From NCBI GenBank assembly GCA_019637195.1, contig JAHBWA010000023.1, forward strand, positions 23,289 to 87,288: DNA of 64,000 nucleotides. The letters are read 5' to 3'. A program made the position numbers and the translations under genes. The notes below the pieces were generated by a model. It was given only the letters and a program-made list of their open reading frames with translations. It was not told the origin of the DNA and made no database searches. The DNA comes from Labilithrix sp. GTDB lineage: Bacteria > Myxococcota_A > Polyangia > Polyangiales > Polyangiaceae. Below, piece after piece: positions 25,669 to 33,844 of the stretch. Every line of letters starts with the position of its first letter. Position 1 is the first letter of the stretch.

Positions 25669-25684
25669 TGCAGCAACCCTGCCA
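25669..25684 (-). promoter_or_regulatory. Sigma-54 type element before the hypothetical gene at 25624
   Basis: The minus strand reads TGGCAGGGTTGCTGCA, with two mismatches and GG-N10-GC. Predicted +1 is 25658, giving a conventional 34-nt leader with a ribosome site. It borders an AT-rich patch (25682-25716) unusual in this GC-rich DNA. Confidence 0.4.
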
Positions 25685-25729
25685 TGACAAAACATCAACA
25701 AATCAATTAGTTCGACACGGCCATGGACA

Positions 25730-25763
25730 TGACGGGGACGTCAGCGGCTTGGCGTCCCCGTCA
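25730..25763. terminator. Perfect 11-bp hairpin downstream of the exopolysaccharide operon
   Basis: TGACGGGGACG (25730-25740) pairs perfectly with CGTCCCCGTCA (25753-25763) around a 12-nt loop. It lies about 180 bp after the end of the minus-strand glycosyltransferase gene and before the hypothetical gene. There is no T run next to it, so it may be a terminator without a U tract or an mRNA-stabilising stem. Confidence 0.4.
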
Positions 25764-25793
25764 ATTCCGTGGGCGCGGCGCCGCAGCCGCAAC

Positions 25794-25931
25794 ACCACGG
25801 CAGCTCGATCGAAGAGCGCCGCCGGGCCTCGCGACCACGGCGGCTCGATCGAAGAGCGCCGCCGGGCCTCGCGACCACGGCGGCTCGATCGAAGAGAGCC
25901 GCCGGGCCTCGCGACCACGGCGGCTCGATCG
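25794..25931. repeat. 40-bp tandem repeat, about 3.4 copies
   Basis: Nearly identical 40-bp units start at 25801, 25841 and 25881, followed by a partial copy to 25931. The unit contains CGATCGAAGAGCGCC and CGGGCCTCGCGACCACGG; one copy has GAGAGCC in place of GAGCGCC. It fills the space just after the glycosyltransferase stop. Frames run through it on both strands, but it has no gene-like features. The unit has no dyad symmetry or spacers, so it is not a CRISPR. Confidence 0.85.
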
Positions 25932-25943
25932 TGACAGTAGCCG

Positions 25944-28016
25944 TCAGGCCGCGTTGCGAAGCGGCGGAGGAGAGGCGGGCGGCGGCCGCGAATGGCGAGG
26001 CGTTCGCGCCGGCTCGATCCGCGTCAGCTTCGCCAGGCCGGCCACGCGCCGCCCGGGCACCAGCGACAGACGCGCGGCGGGCGCCAGCGAGACCAACGCA
26101 GGCGGTGCCAGCGAGACCCGCGCCGCGGGCGCCAGCGAGACCCGCGCCGCGGGCGCCAGCGAGACCAACGCCGCGGGCGCCAGCGAGATCCGCGCCGCCG
26201 GCGCCAGCGACGGCGTGACCTGCGCCGTCGTCGCGAGCACCTCGGCCACCACCGCAGGAGCCGCCGCCGGCGCGGCGCTCGGAACCTCACGCGGCTTCAG
26301 CACGCGACGCTTTCCGGTCGTCCACCCCTCGAAGCCGCTCGGCGTCCACTTCGTCTCGTGCCACCCGAACCAGAACCACCCGAGCGGGACGTCGTTGTGG
26401 AGCACCGAGCGCACGGTCAGCGCGAACGCCCGCCGGAGCCGATAGGCGATCGCGATGCGCGAGAGCCGACTCTTGATGAACGTCTCCTCGGGCGCGAAGT
26501 TCGTGTTCACGCCGAAGAAGACGATGTCCTGCGCGATCCCGATGATGCTCGGGAGGACGGTGAACACGAAGTGGTAGACGACCGAGAGCGGAACCGCGAG
26601 GAGCTTCGCGCCGTCTCGACGAAGGCCACCGTCGACCATCACGGTGAAGAGCGTCGTGTAGGAGTGAACCACCAGCGCGACGGCGTGCGCGACGATGAGA
26701 CCGATGACGACGCTGCCCTTCAGGAGCGACAGCGGCAAGAGCAGCAGCGACGCCGTCATCAAGGCCGTGCCCATCACGAGACGCACGGTGTTGCTGAACG
26801 CCGGCATCCCGGCGGCCCAATTGAAGCCGAAGACCGGCGACCACCTCAGCGTGTTGTGGATACGCGAGCTGTTCCAGCGAATGCGCTGCTTGAAGAGCGC
26901 CTTGATCGTCGTCGGCGTCTTCGTGCAGATGCGCGCCGAGCTCTCGTAGGAGACGGGCCGGAAGAAGTAGGCGCGGAGCATGTACAGCGCGGCGTGCGCC
27001 GGGGTCCGCGGCAGCTCGAGCGTGAGCCTCCCGGAGGTCCACCGCGCGCAGCAAGCCAGCCAGGTCATCCAGGTGTCGTCGCCCGGCCCCGTCATCGCCT
27101 CGGGCAGCTCCTTCACGTCGCTCGTGGCGAAGCTGGGCGGCGCCGCGCCGAGCCACCACGCGAGCCAGTGACGGAGACGCAACGTCTGCATGAACGCGGC
27201 CCACCGCGGTCCCTCGAGGACGAGCTCCGACCACGTGCAGTAGAGGGCGCCGGACGCGCCGACGACCGGAGTGAGCTTCCAGTTGAACTTCCCGACCGCG
27301 ATCGACTGCGTGTACTCGCGCGCGACCTGAATCGCGATCTGTCCGCGCACCGTGAAGAAGCTCCGCCAGCCCTTCCAGTAGTCCTCCTTCGCGATGCACA
27401 CGTTCGACGTGACGATCATCGGGCGCGCGCCGGAGATCCGACCCCGCTTGAAGAGCCGGGCGACCATCGCGCGGAGCGCGTCTTCACCGAGCGCGCTGTC
27501 CGCGTCCATGTTGAAGAAGACCGTGGGGAAGCCGGGGACGACGCCCGCCTCGACCTTCGCGCGGAGGAAGCGGACACCGTGCTCGATCGCCACCGCCTTG
27601 CCCGTGCGACGTTCGGTGCACGTGGCGAACACGTGGACCCGCTCGCGCGACGTCACCGCGACGAAGCGCTCGAGCGCCGCGAACAGCTCCGGCTTGGTGC
27701 GGCCGTCGTCGATCGCGGCGATGAGATAGAGCTCACCCGGGTAGCCGTTGTCCACGACGCTCGTGATCGCGGCCTTCAGGCCCTCGAGATCGCCCTGGGA
27801 CCGGAGGAGCGTCGGCATCACGACGAGGGCCGCCGGATACTCCGGGAGGGTCGTGCGGCTCGCCTCTCGTCCCCGGCCGTAGATGACGAGCCAGCGGAAG
27901 AGCAAGAAGACGTAGTGAACCTGGTAGAGCGCGAACGTGACGAAGAGGACCCAGCGCGCGCCCGACAGGTGCTGAAACGCGCTGTTGGTCTCGAGATACC
28001 AGACGAAGTGTTCCAT
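25944..28016 (-). CDS. Processive family-2 glycosyltransferase (polysaccharide synthase)
   Basis: The 690-residue inner-membrane enzyme has an N-terminal helix (about 22-45) and a GT2 catalytic domain. Its motifs are DDG near 103, DAD at 171-173, GDDTW as the acid/base region and QRIRW, the set of processive synthases such as cellulose and alginate synthases. Several C-terminal helices follow (about 415-520). The last 88 residues are unusual: seven 8-residue repeats of the SLAPAARV type (603-658), then a Pro/Arg-rich tail. It is the last gene of an operon with a membrane fusion protein and an outer-membrane-type protein, so it probably makes an exported exopolysaccharide. Confidence 0.88.
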   Translation of the reverse strand: MEHFVWYLETNSAFQHLSGARWVLFVTFALYQVHYVFLLFRWLVIYGRGREASRTTLPEYPAALVVMPTLLRSQGDLEGLKAAITSVVDNGYPGELYLIAAIDDGRTKPELFAALERFVAVTSRERVHVFATCTERRTGKAVAIEHGVRFLRAKVEAGVVPGFPTVFFNMDADSALGEDALRAMVARLFKRGRISGARPMIVTSNVCIAKEDYWKGWRSFFTVRGQIAIQVAREYTQSIAVGKFNWKLTPVVGASGALYCTWSELVLEGPRWAAFMQTLRLRHWLAWWLGAAPPSFATSDVKELPEAMTGPGDDTWMTWLACCARWTSGRLTLELPRTPAHAALYMLRAYFFRPVSYESSARICTKTPTTIKALFKQRIRWNSSRIHNTLRWSPVFGFNWAAGMPAFSNTVRLVMGTALMTASLLLLPLSLLKGSVVIGLIVAHAVALVVHSYTTLFTVMVDGGLRRDGAKLLAVPLSVVYHFVFTVLPSIIGIAQDIVFFGVNTNFAPEETFIKSRLSRIAIAYRLRRAFALTVRSVLHNDVPLGWFWFGWHETKWTPSGFEGWTTGKRRVLKPREVPSAAPAAAPAVVAEVLATTAQVTPSLAPAARISLAPAALVSLAPAARVSLAPAARVSLAPPALVSLAPAARLSLVPGRRVAGLAKLTRIEPARTPRHSRPPPASPPPLRNAA
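26043..26210 (-). repeat. 24-bp coding repeats (SLAPAARV type), seven copies
   Basis: In-frame 24-bp repeats encode seven consecutive octapeptides near the C-terminus of the glycosyltransferase: SLAPAARI, SLAPAALV, SLAPAARV twice, SLAPPALV, SLAPAARL and SLVPGRRV. Copy number is likely to vary by slippage. The segment would form an extended Ala/Pro-rich arm on the cytoplasmic side. Confidence 0.9.
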
Positions 28017-28028
28017 GGCTGGCCGGGC

Positions 28029-29114
28029 TCAGTGACCGATGTGGCGGACGCGCAAGACCTTCTCGTGCGCCGCGTCGTGATCGGCGAGCTCGAGGATGGC
28101 GTACTGACCACGCGCGATCTCGGACCACGGATCCTGCGCGACCACCTCGCCTGGCAAGACCTCCTTCACCCGCCCGACCACGCGGCAGTTGAAGAGCGCC
28201 CACGTGCAGGTGAGGAGGGTCGCGTCCGCCGTCACGCCCTTGAGCTGGGTGTACGGGATGAACGCGACGTCGGTGCTCGCTTCGACGGCGCGGTAGAGGG
28301 GTCGGCTCCTCAGCTGCTTCAGGATCTCGTCCATTCGCGTCAGGCTCTCGGCGGCGATCTCGCGCTGATCGACGAGCGACCGGCGCTCCGACTGCAGCCG
28401 GATGATCTCGAGCTCGATCCGGACGTCGCGATCCTCGCCCGCGGCGACCTCCGGCAAGAGGGCCGCGCCGCCGCGTCGGCCGGGCGCCTCGGCGAGCGCG
28501 CTCGCCGCGAGCCCGAACTGCAGCTGCTGCAGCCTCACCTCGGTGCGCTGCTTCTCGTTCGCGGCGATCGCGACCCAGAGCTGGCTCAACGCCTGGACCT
28601 CGCGCTGCTCCTCCTGCGCGGAGATCAGCCCCGCGGCGGCGTTCTTCTTCGCCTGCAGGACGACGCCCTCCTGACGACGCGACATCTCGTTCAAGACGGC
28701 CTGTTGCCGATCGAGCGAGCCCATCACGGTCCGCGCGGACGACACCTGCTGGCGTGACGAGCGCGCCGCCCACTGCATCGCCTTCTGGCCGTTCTCACGG
28801 ATGTCGCCGAGGCGCGCGATCGCGGAGTCGACGCCCTTCACGTCGACGTCGATGCGGTCGATGTCCGAGCGCAGCTTCGCGCGCTGAACGAGCTGCTCGT
28901 TGAGCCGAACGTTGATCTGCACGACCGCGTCGTTGTCGGGCGTGAGCGTGATCGGCGCGACCCAGGAGTCGGTGAACGCCAGGTAGGCGCTGCGCACGAG
29001 GAGCGCGAGGCCGATGACGAGCGCGAGGAGCGCGAGGAGCGACACGATCCGCGGCCCCACGCCGGTCCTGCTCTCCGACTCCATCGCCCCGATGCTCTCA
29101 ACCTTCGCGCTCAT
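28029..29114 (-). CDS. HlyD-like membrane fusion protein
   Basis: The 361-residue protein has one N-terminal membrane helix (about 23-46), a long coiled coil (about 70-270, rich in Gln, Arg and Glu) and a C-terminal beta-barrel-like part. This resembles HlyD/Alg44-type adaptors that join inner-membrane synthases or transporters to an outer channel. It lies 12 bp before the glycosyltransferase gene and overlaps the upstream gene by 4 bp. By position it guides the polymer across the periplasm. Confidence 0.8.
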   Translation of the reverse strand: MSAKVESIGAMESESRTGVGPRIVSLLALLALVIGLALLVRSAYLAFTDSWVAPITLTPDNDAVVQINVRLNEQLVQRAKLRSDIDRIDVDVKGVDSAIARLGDIRENGQKAMQWAARSSRQQVSSARTVMGSLDRQQAVLNEMSRRQEGVVLQAKKNAAAGLISAQEEQREVQALSQLWVAIAANEKQRTEVRLQQLQFGLAASALAEAPGRRGGAALLPEVAAGEDRDVRIELEIIRLQSERRSLVDQREIAAESLTRMDEILKQLRSRPLYRAVEASTDVAFIPYTQLKGVTADATLLTCTWALFNCRVVGRVKEVLPGEVVAQDPWSEIARGQYAILELADHDAAHEKVLRVRHIGH

Positions 29115-30244
29115 TTCACTCCTCCCGTCGCCGCGTGTCGCTCGGCCAGCGTGCTCAGGTACGCCCGCTTCGCCTCGAGCTGAATCGCCTCGAGGGTCAG
29201 AACGGCGAGCACATGCGGTTTCTTCGGCGCGTCGAGCGCCTCGATCGATGCTCGGTCAATCGCGATGCGTTCGATCTCCTGGTCGATGACGCGCACCTGG
29301 GCCTTCGCCTTCTCGGCGCTCGCCCTCAGCTCCGACATCAGGCGCTCGATCTGCTGGCGCATCTCGTACCGCGCGTTGCGCAGCTCGGCGGCGCGCGCGC
29401 TCACGGCTCGACGCTCCGCGCCGACGTGGAAGATGCCGCCGAAGTTGTACGCCAGCTCGGCGACCGCGAACGCGTCGATGGGACCGTTCATCGTGGCGCC
29501 GCCCCGCACGTCGAGCTTCCACGGCTGGAGGTTTCGCACGTGCGCGACGCTCTCCTCGTGCGCCACGGAGCGCGACTCGTACGCCTGGAGCGCCTCGGCG
29601 AGCGACTCCGGCTCCCCGTCGCGCCGCTTCTTCAGGACCTCGATCTCGAGGTCGACCTCGGCGATTCGCCGCTCGATCTCGAAGGCGCGGCGCCGGAGCT
29701 CGTGCACCTCGAGCAGCGTCTCGACGCCGGCGGCGAAGCGCGCCTCGACGTCGCGCACGAGGCCATCGACGACCGACCGCTGCGAGTGGAGGTAGTCCGA
29801 CTCGCGCTCGAGCGCCGGGCGACGACCGATGTCGCCGCGATGGATCATCGTCTCTTGCAGCGCGGCGGCCGTCTCCTGGCGACGGCAATCGGTCCTCGCC
29901 GCGTCGAGCACGCCGAGCCCGCGGTAGATGTCGACCAGCCCGAGGCTCATCGCGGCGCGCGGCTGCACGCCCGAGCCCACCTGCATGCCGGTCACGTCCG
30001 CGACGCCCGACGCCGGGTAGCGGATCACCTGCGCGTGCAGCGTGGGCGCGAAGAGCAAGGCCGCCTCCCCCTCCGCGCGGGCGGTCACCTTGCGGCAGTA
30101 GTCGTTGGCCTCTTCTGCGCGGGCTGCGCGCGACGACCCGCAGAGCGCGGCGAACAGCACGACCATCGCCGTGAACATGCGCTTGGGGCGGCTCGAGCGA
30201 GCCGCGCGGGTTGCCATCCTCGATTCCCCCATCGTCTTGTTCAT
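29111..30244 (-). CDS. TolC-like outer-membrane efflux/polysaccharide export protein
   Basis: The 377-residue protein has a signal peptide (about 18-45, ending near SRAARAEE). A long helical, coiled-coil body follows with two TolC-like repeats; the segment LDVRGGATMNGPIDAFAVAELAYNFGG resembles the beta-strand entry of outer-membrane efflux proteins. It is first in the operon and likely forms the outer channel for the glycosyltransferase product. The ATG at 30244 is preceded by GAGAGGG. A later ATG at 30217 is an alternative. Confidence 0.68.
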   Translation of the reverse strand: MNKTMGESRMATRAARSSRPKRMFTAMVVLFAALCGSSRAARAEEANDYCRKVTARAEGEAALLFAPTLHAQVIRYPASGVADVTGMQVGSGVQPRAAMSLGLVDIYRGLGVLDAARTDCRRQETAAALQETMIHRGDIGRRPALERESDYLHSQRSVVDGLVRDVEARFAAGVETLLEVHELRRRAFEIERRIAEVDLEIEVLKKRRDGEPESLAEALQAYESRSVAHEESVAHVRNLQPWKLDVRGGATMNGPIDAFAVAELAYNFGGIFHVGAERRAVSARAAELRNARYEMRQQIERLMSELRASAEKAKAQVRVIDQEIERIAIDRASIEALDAPKKPHVLAVLTLEAIQLEAKRAYLSTLAERHAATGGVK

Positions 30245-30469
30245 TCGTGACCCTCTCGCCTCCGCGGGGCTCGACTCCGACCGCGCCGAGAACCACATGC
30301 CGAGTCGCGGTCTTTCACCATCCGTGCCCGCGCGAGCGTCAGGACGATGACGACAGCGCGAGCGCGCGCGCCGACCTCGGGGGCGGCGGCGGCGCCAGAC
30401 GGCTCCGCGGGTCGTGCGAATGTCACCGCCGCCGACTGGCCGAACGCGGGGGCTGGCCGTTAGCCGCTC

Positions 30470-31411
30470 ATGATGGATCGCTCCTCTGCTCGGCGAGCTG
30501 CCGAGCTCGTCATCGCCTTGACGACGGCGCTCTTCGCGCCGGCCTGCCACTGCACGCACCCCGTCCGCGAAGGCTCCGAGCCGCGCACGAGCATCGCCGC
30601 CGCGGAGCCCCCTGAGCCGGAGGGCGACGCCGAGCGTGCCCTCACCGTGCCGGAGCGCGCGCGCGGGATGTGGGTGTGGGGGACGAAACGCCGGCTCGAC
30701 GACCCGGACGGCGCGAGCTCACTGCTCGAGACGATCCGCGTGGCCGAGCTCACCGAGGTGTACGTCTCGCTGAACCAGGACGTGCTCGACGATCCGCGCC
30801 TGCCCGCGCTGCTCGACGCGATCGCCGCGCGCGGCGTGCGGATCGAGGCGCTCGCGGGCGAGGCGTCGTGGAGCCGACCCGACAAGCTCGCCGCCGTGCT
30901 CGCCGTCGTCGACGCGGTCGCGACCTACAACGCGGCCCACGCCACGCGCTTCGCCGGGCTGCACTTCGACATCGAGCCCCATCAGCTCCCGGAGAATCGG
31001 AACGATCACGCGTTCGTCCCCGCCCTGGCCAGCGCCCTGCGCGCCGCGCGGGAGCGCGCCGCCGGGGCCGGGCTGACGGTGAGCGCGGACCTCCCCCGCT
31101 TCGCGCTGGCGGAGCACGGGCCGCTCTTCGCCGAGGCCGTCCAGCGCCCGTTCCTCATGCTCTACGAGCTCCGCGATCGGAGCCCCGAGGCGCTCGCGCG
31201 GCAGAGCCGACGCATCCTCGACGACACCTACCGCGGCGCCAGCCCCGCCCTCCGCGGCCGGCTCGTCGTCGCCGTTCGCATGGAGGATTACCCGTCGAAT
31301 GTCGATGAGGTGGTGCGCGCGCTCGACGCCGCACACATCGGCGACAGCCGCTACGGCGGCTCGGCGGTGCACGACGAGGCGAAGTACCGCGCGGCTTCGA
31401 CGAATCGATGA
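30470..31411 (+). CDS. Putative lipoprotein with a TIM-barrel (glycosidase-like) fold
   Basis: The 313-residue product has an N-terminal hydrophobic stretch with a possible lipobox (FAPAC), then an acidic linker. A domain starting at RGMWVWGTKRR shows barrel-like periodicity and a GLHFDIEPHQLP motif; D-x-E at the end of a strand is the catalytic pattern of several glycoside hydrolases. A later LMLYELRDR segment also fits. The substrate and exact family are not known. ATG codons at 30470 and 30473 are both possible. Confidence 0.65.
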   Translation: MMDRSSARRAAELVIALTTALFAPACHCTHPVREGSEPRTSIAAAEPPEPEGDAERALTVPERARGMWVWGTKRRLDDPDGASSLLETIRVAELTEVYVSLNQDVLDDPRLPALLDAIAARGVRIEALAGEASWSRPDKLAAVLAVVDAVATYNAAHATRFAGLHFDIEPHQLPENRNDHAFVPALASALRAARERAAGAGLTVSADLPRFALAEHGPLFAEAVQRPFLMLYELRDRSPEALARQSRRILDDTYRGASPALRGRLVVAVRMEDYPSNVDEVVRALDAAHIGDSRYGGSAVHDEAKYRAASTNR

Positions 31412-31600
31412 CGGCGGCGTCAGAGCCCTGACGCTCGCGCGCGGCGTCGCCTCGTGGGTAGTTTCACTACACGCCCCGCCGCCGCCTCGGCACCGCGCCT
31501 CGCGCCGCGAAGTGAGAGGCCCAGCCCGAGGCGCCTGGGCGCCGCGAGACGCCAGGGCTTGACGGCCCGCTGGGGTAGCGGCAAATGCCCTCCACAAGCC

Positions 31601-32521
31601 ATGCTCTCCGACACCGTCAAGACGCAGCTCGACGAGCTCATCAAGAAGAACAAGGTCCTGCTCTTCATGAAGGGCAACAAGCACTTCCCCCAGTGCGGGT
31701 TCTCTTCGCAGGTCGTGCAGATCCTGAAGCAGACCGGAGTGAAGTTCGAGACGGTGAACGTCCTGCAGGACGCCGCCGTCCGCGACGGCATCAAGGAGTA
31801 CTCGAGCTGGCCCACGATCCCGCAGCTCTACGTCGACGGCGAGTTCATCGGCGGGTGCGACATCGTGAAGGAGATGTACGCCGCGGGCGATCTCCAGAAG
31901 AAGCTCGGCGTGGAGGACAAGCCCGTCGCGCCCCCGAAGGTCACCCTCGACGAAGGCGCCGTGAAGGCGATCAAGGGCGCGGACGAGGGCAACGGCGACG
32001 TCCTCCGCCTCGAGATCGGCCCGCAGTTCCAGTACGACCTCTACTTCGGCCCGAAGAAGCCGGGCGACATCGAGGTCGTGACCGGCGGCGTCACCGTCTG
32101 CTTCGACAAGCAGAGCGCGCAGAAGGCCGACGGCCTCTCCGTCTCGTGGGTCGAGACCCCGGACGGCGGCGCCTTCCGCATCGACAACCCGAACGAGCCC
32201 GCGCGGGTGAAGAGCCTCTCGGCGCCGGAGCTGAAGAAGTGGATCGACGACGGCAAGGCGTTCGAGCTGTTCGACGTCCGCACCGACGAGGAGCGCGCCA
32301 TCGCCAAGGTCGATCGCGCCCGCGCGCTCGACGACGACGGCGAGAAGGCGTTGCTCGCGCTCGACAAGGACACGCCGCTCGTCTTCATGTGCCACCACGG
32401 CATGCGGAGCCGCAACGCCGCCGAGCGGATCCTCCGCGAAGGCTTCAAGCAGGTCTACAACCTCGAAGGCGGCATCGACGCCTGGTCCCAGAAGGTCGAC
32501 GCGGCGGTACCCCGCTACTGA
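31601..32521 (+). CDS. Fusion: monothiol glutaredoxin, A-type carrier-like domain and rhodanese
   Basis: The 306 residues contain three domains. Residues 1-105 are a Grx4-type monothiol glutaredoxin, with an active-site Cys in FPQCGFS and the conserved WPTIPQLYVDGEFIGGCDI region. Residues about 112-205 resemble a HesB/IscA A-type carrier, but the paired C-terminal Cys residues are missing. Residues about 208-306 form a rhodanese with FMCHHGMRS, which holds the active-site Cys. It is likely to bind, receive or relay Fe-S clusters or sulfane sulfur in the cytoplasm. bolA follows after 14 bp, the classic Grx4 partner. Confidence 0.88.
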   Translation: MLSDTVKTQLDELIKKNKVLLFMKGNKHFPQCGFSSQVVQILKQTGVKFETVNVLQDAAVRDGIKEYSSWPTIPQLYVDGEFIGGCDIVKEMYAAGDLQKKLGVEDKPVAPPKVTLDEGAVKAIKGADEGNGDVLRLEIGPQFQYDLYFGPKKPGDIEVVTGGVTVCFDKQSAQKADGLSVSWVETPDGGAFRIDNPNEPARVKSLSAPELKKWIDDGKAFELFDVRTDEERAIAKVDRARALDDDGEKALLALDKDTPLVFMCHHGMRSRNAAERILREGFKQVYNLEGGIDAWSQKVDAAVPRY

Positions 32522-32535
32522 TCGGCGCGAGCACC

Positions 32536-32772
32536 ATGAGCGACACCAAGGAATCGATCCGCGCCGCCATCCTCGAGAAGATCCCGGACGCCGACGTCGT
32601 CGTCGACGCCGGGAGCGGCGGGCACTTCACCATCCAGGTCGTCTCACCCGTCTTTTCGGGCAAGAACATGGTCGAGAGCCAGCGCCTGGTCTACGGCGCG
32701 ATCGCCCACCTGATGAAGGGCGACGCGGCCCCGGTCCACGCCATCGACAAGCTCACGACGAAGGCGCCGTAG
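32536..32772 (+). CDS. bolA: BolA family protein
   Basis: The 78-residue protein has the BolA fold: VVVDAGSGGHFTIQVVSPVFSGKNMVESQRLVYGAI, with the conserved His in GGHF and a C-terminal HAIDKLTTKAP segment. BolA proteins bind Fe-S clusters together with monothiol glutaredoxins and influence iron homeostasis. It lies 14 bp downstream of the glutaredoxin fusion and is likely cotranscribed with it. Confidence 0.92.
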   Translation: MSDTKESIRAAILEKIPDADVVVDAGSGGHFTIQVVSPVFSGKNMVESQRLVYGAIAHLMKGDAAPVHAIDKLTTKAP

Positions 32773-32813
32773 GCGGCCGAGCTCCCACGTACAGGCGCTT
32801 CGCGGCGAGCGCC

Positions 32814-32910
32814 GCGTGACCCCGGCGGCGCCGGCGTGATCCCGACGGCGACGGCGTGATCCCGGCGGCGTCGGCACCCCGGCGGCGTCGGCGTGATCCC
32901 GGCAGCGCGC
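32814..32910. repeat. 20-bp tandem repeats between convergent genes
   Basis: Imperfect 20-bp units starting at 32814, 32834, 32854 and 32891, with a 17-bp unit at 32874, read gcgtgatcccggcggcgtcg or close to it. They fill the gap between bolA and the convergent coiled-coil gene, ending nine bases before the latter's stop codon. No coding function is seen. Confidence 0.75.
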
Positions 32911-32918
32911 GGCGCGGA

Positions 32919-33671
32919 CTACTCGTCGTTCGCGACGGCCGGGGGCTTTACGCGCGGCGGAGGCTTCGGCGGATGCGGGTTCGCGCGGAGGGCCCCCATG
33001 ACGTGCTTCGGCGCGACGGCGCGATCGTCCTGGAGCCCGTCCCCCGCGGTCGCCGTGGTGGGCGGGGGCGGCAGCGCGTGCGGCGGCGCCTCGACGGACG
33101 CCTCGCCCATCGTCACCTCCACCACCGGCGCCACGGCGCCCTGGGTGGAGCGGCACGTCTCGCGCGTGAGCATCGACGTCGCCGCGAACGCCATCGCGCC
33201 GGCGCCGGCGACGGCGAGCGCGATCTTCTTCCGGCGCTTCTTCTTCACGCCGACGGGGCAGTCCTCGGTGAGGATCGTGCCGTCGGCGCGCTGGTAGAAG
33301 CGAACGCACAGCTCGCCGCCCGCGCGCTCCTGGAGCAAGCGCTCCGCGTCCTCGCGCGGCATCGCCGACAGGTTGTAGACGTTCTTCGAGCAGCTCAGGC
33401 AGAAGCGCACGCGCTCGTCGCCGAGCATCTCGTCCCAGCTCGCGGTGCACGGGCTCGCCACGCGGACCTGATCGAGCATCGGCAGCGAGCGTCTGCCGTT
33501 GCCGGCGCCGAGCTTCTCCGCGATCGCCTCGAGCTCGCGCTCGAGCTCCTGCTCGCGGGAGCGAAGACCGTCGAGGTGGGAGGTCTCCGCTTTCAGCTGC
33601 GCGATCTCGCGCTCGAGCGTCTCTTTGCGTTCGCGCAGCGCATCGGTCTCGTTCCGGTAGGGCGACGTCAC
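32919..33671 (-). CDS. Coiled-coil protein with zinc-ribbon-like Cys motif and one membrane helix
   Basis: The 250-residue product begins (GTG) with a coiled coil (about 8-55). A Cys-containing segment follows (SPCTASWDEMLGDERVRFC, then SCSKNVYNLSAM), a zinc-ribbon-like motif found in several myxobacterial proteins. After a QRADGTILTEDCPVG turn come a basic stretch, a membrane helix (about 150-168) and a Pro-rich tail. It looks like a signal or scaffold protein of unknown function. The start has a weak ribosome site. Confidence 0.68.
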   Translation of the reverse strand: MTSPYRNETDALRERKETLEREIAQLKAETSHLDGLRSREQELERELEAIAEKLGAGNGRRSLPMLDQVRVASPCTASWDEMLGDERVRFCLSCSKNVYNLSAMPREDAERLLQERAGGELCVRFYQRADGTILTEDCPVGVKKKRRKKIALAVAGAGAMAFAATSMLTRETCRSTQGAVAPVVEVTMGEASVEAPPHALPPPPTTATAGDGLQDDRAVAPKHVMGALRANPHPPKPPPRVKPPAVANDE

Positions 33672-33844
33672 GGTCCCGGTTAGACGGACGCCCGCGCGGA
33701 ACGATCTCCGCTCGCGGCGAAGATCGTCGCGGGGCGATCATCCCGCGCGATCTCGACGAGATGCACCTCGACCGCGCGCTCGCACACCGTGGCGGCGGAG
33801 GGCGCAGGCCTCCTACCTCTGGACGCTCGCCGAGAACCGGACGC

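Noticed and set aside
25794..25931. Repeats resembling a CRISPR array
   Set aside because: The 40-bp units are contiguous, without unique spacers, and no cas genes are present.
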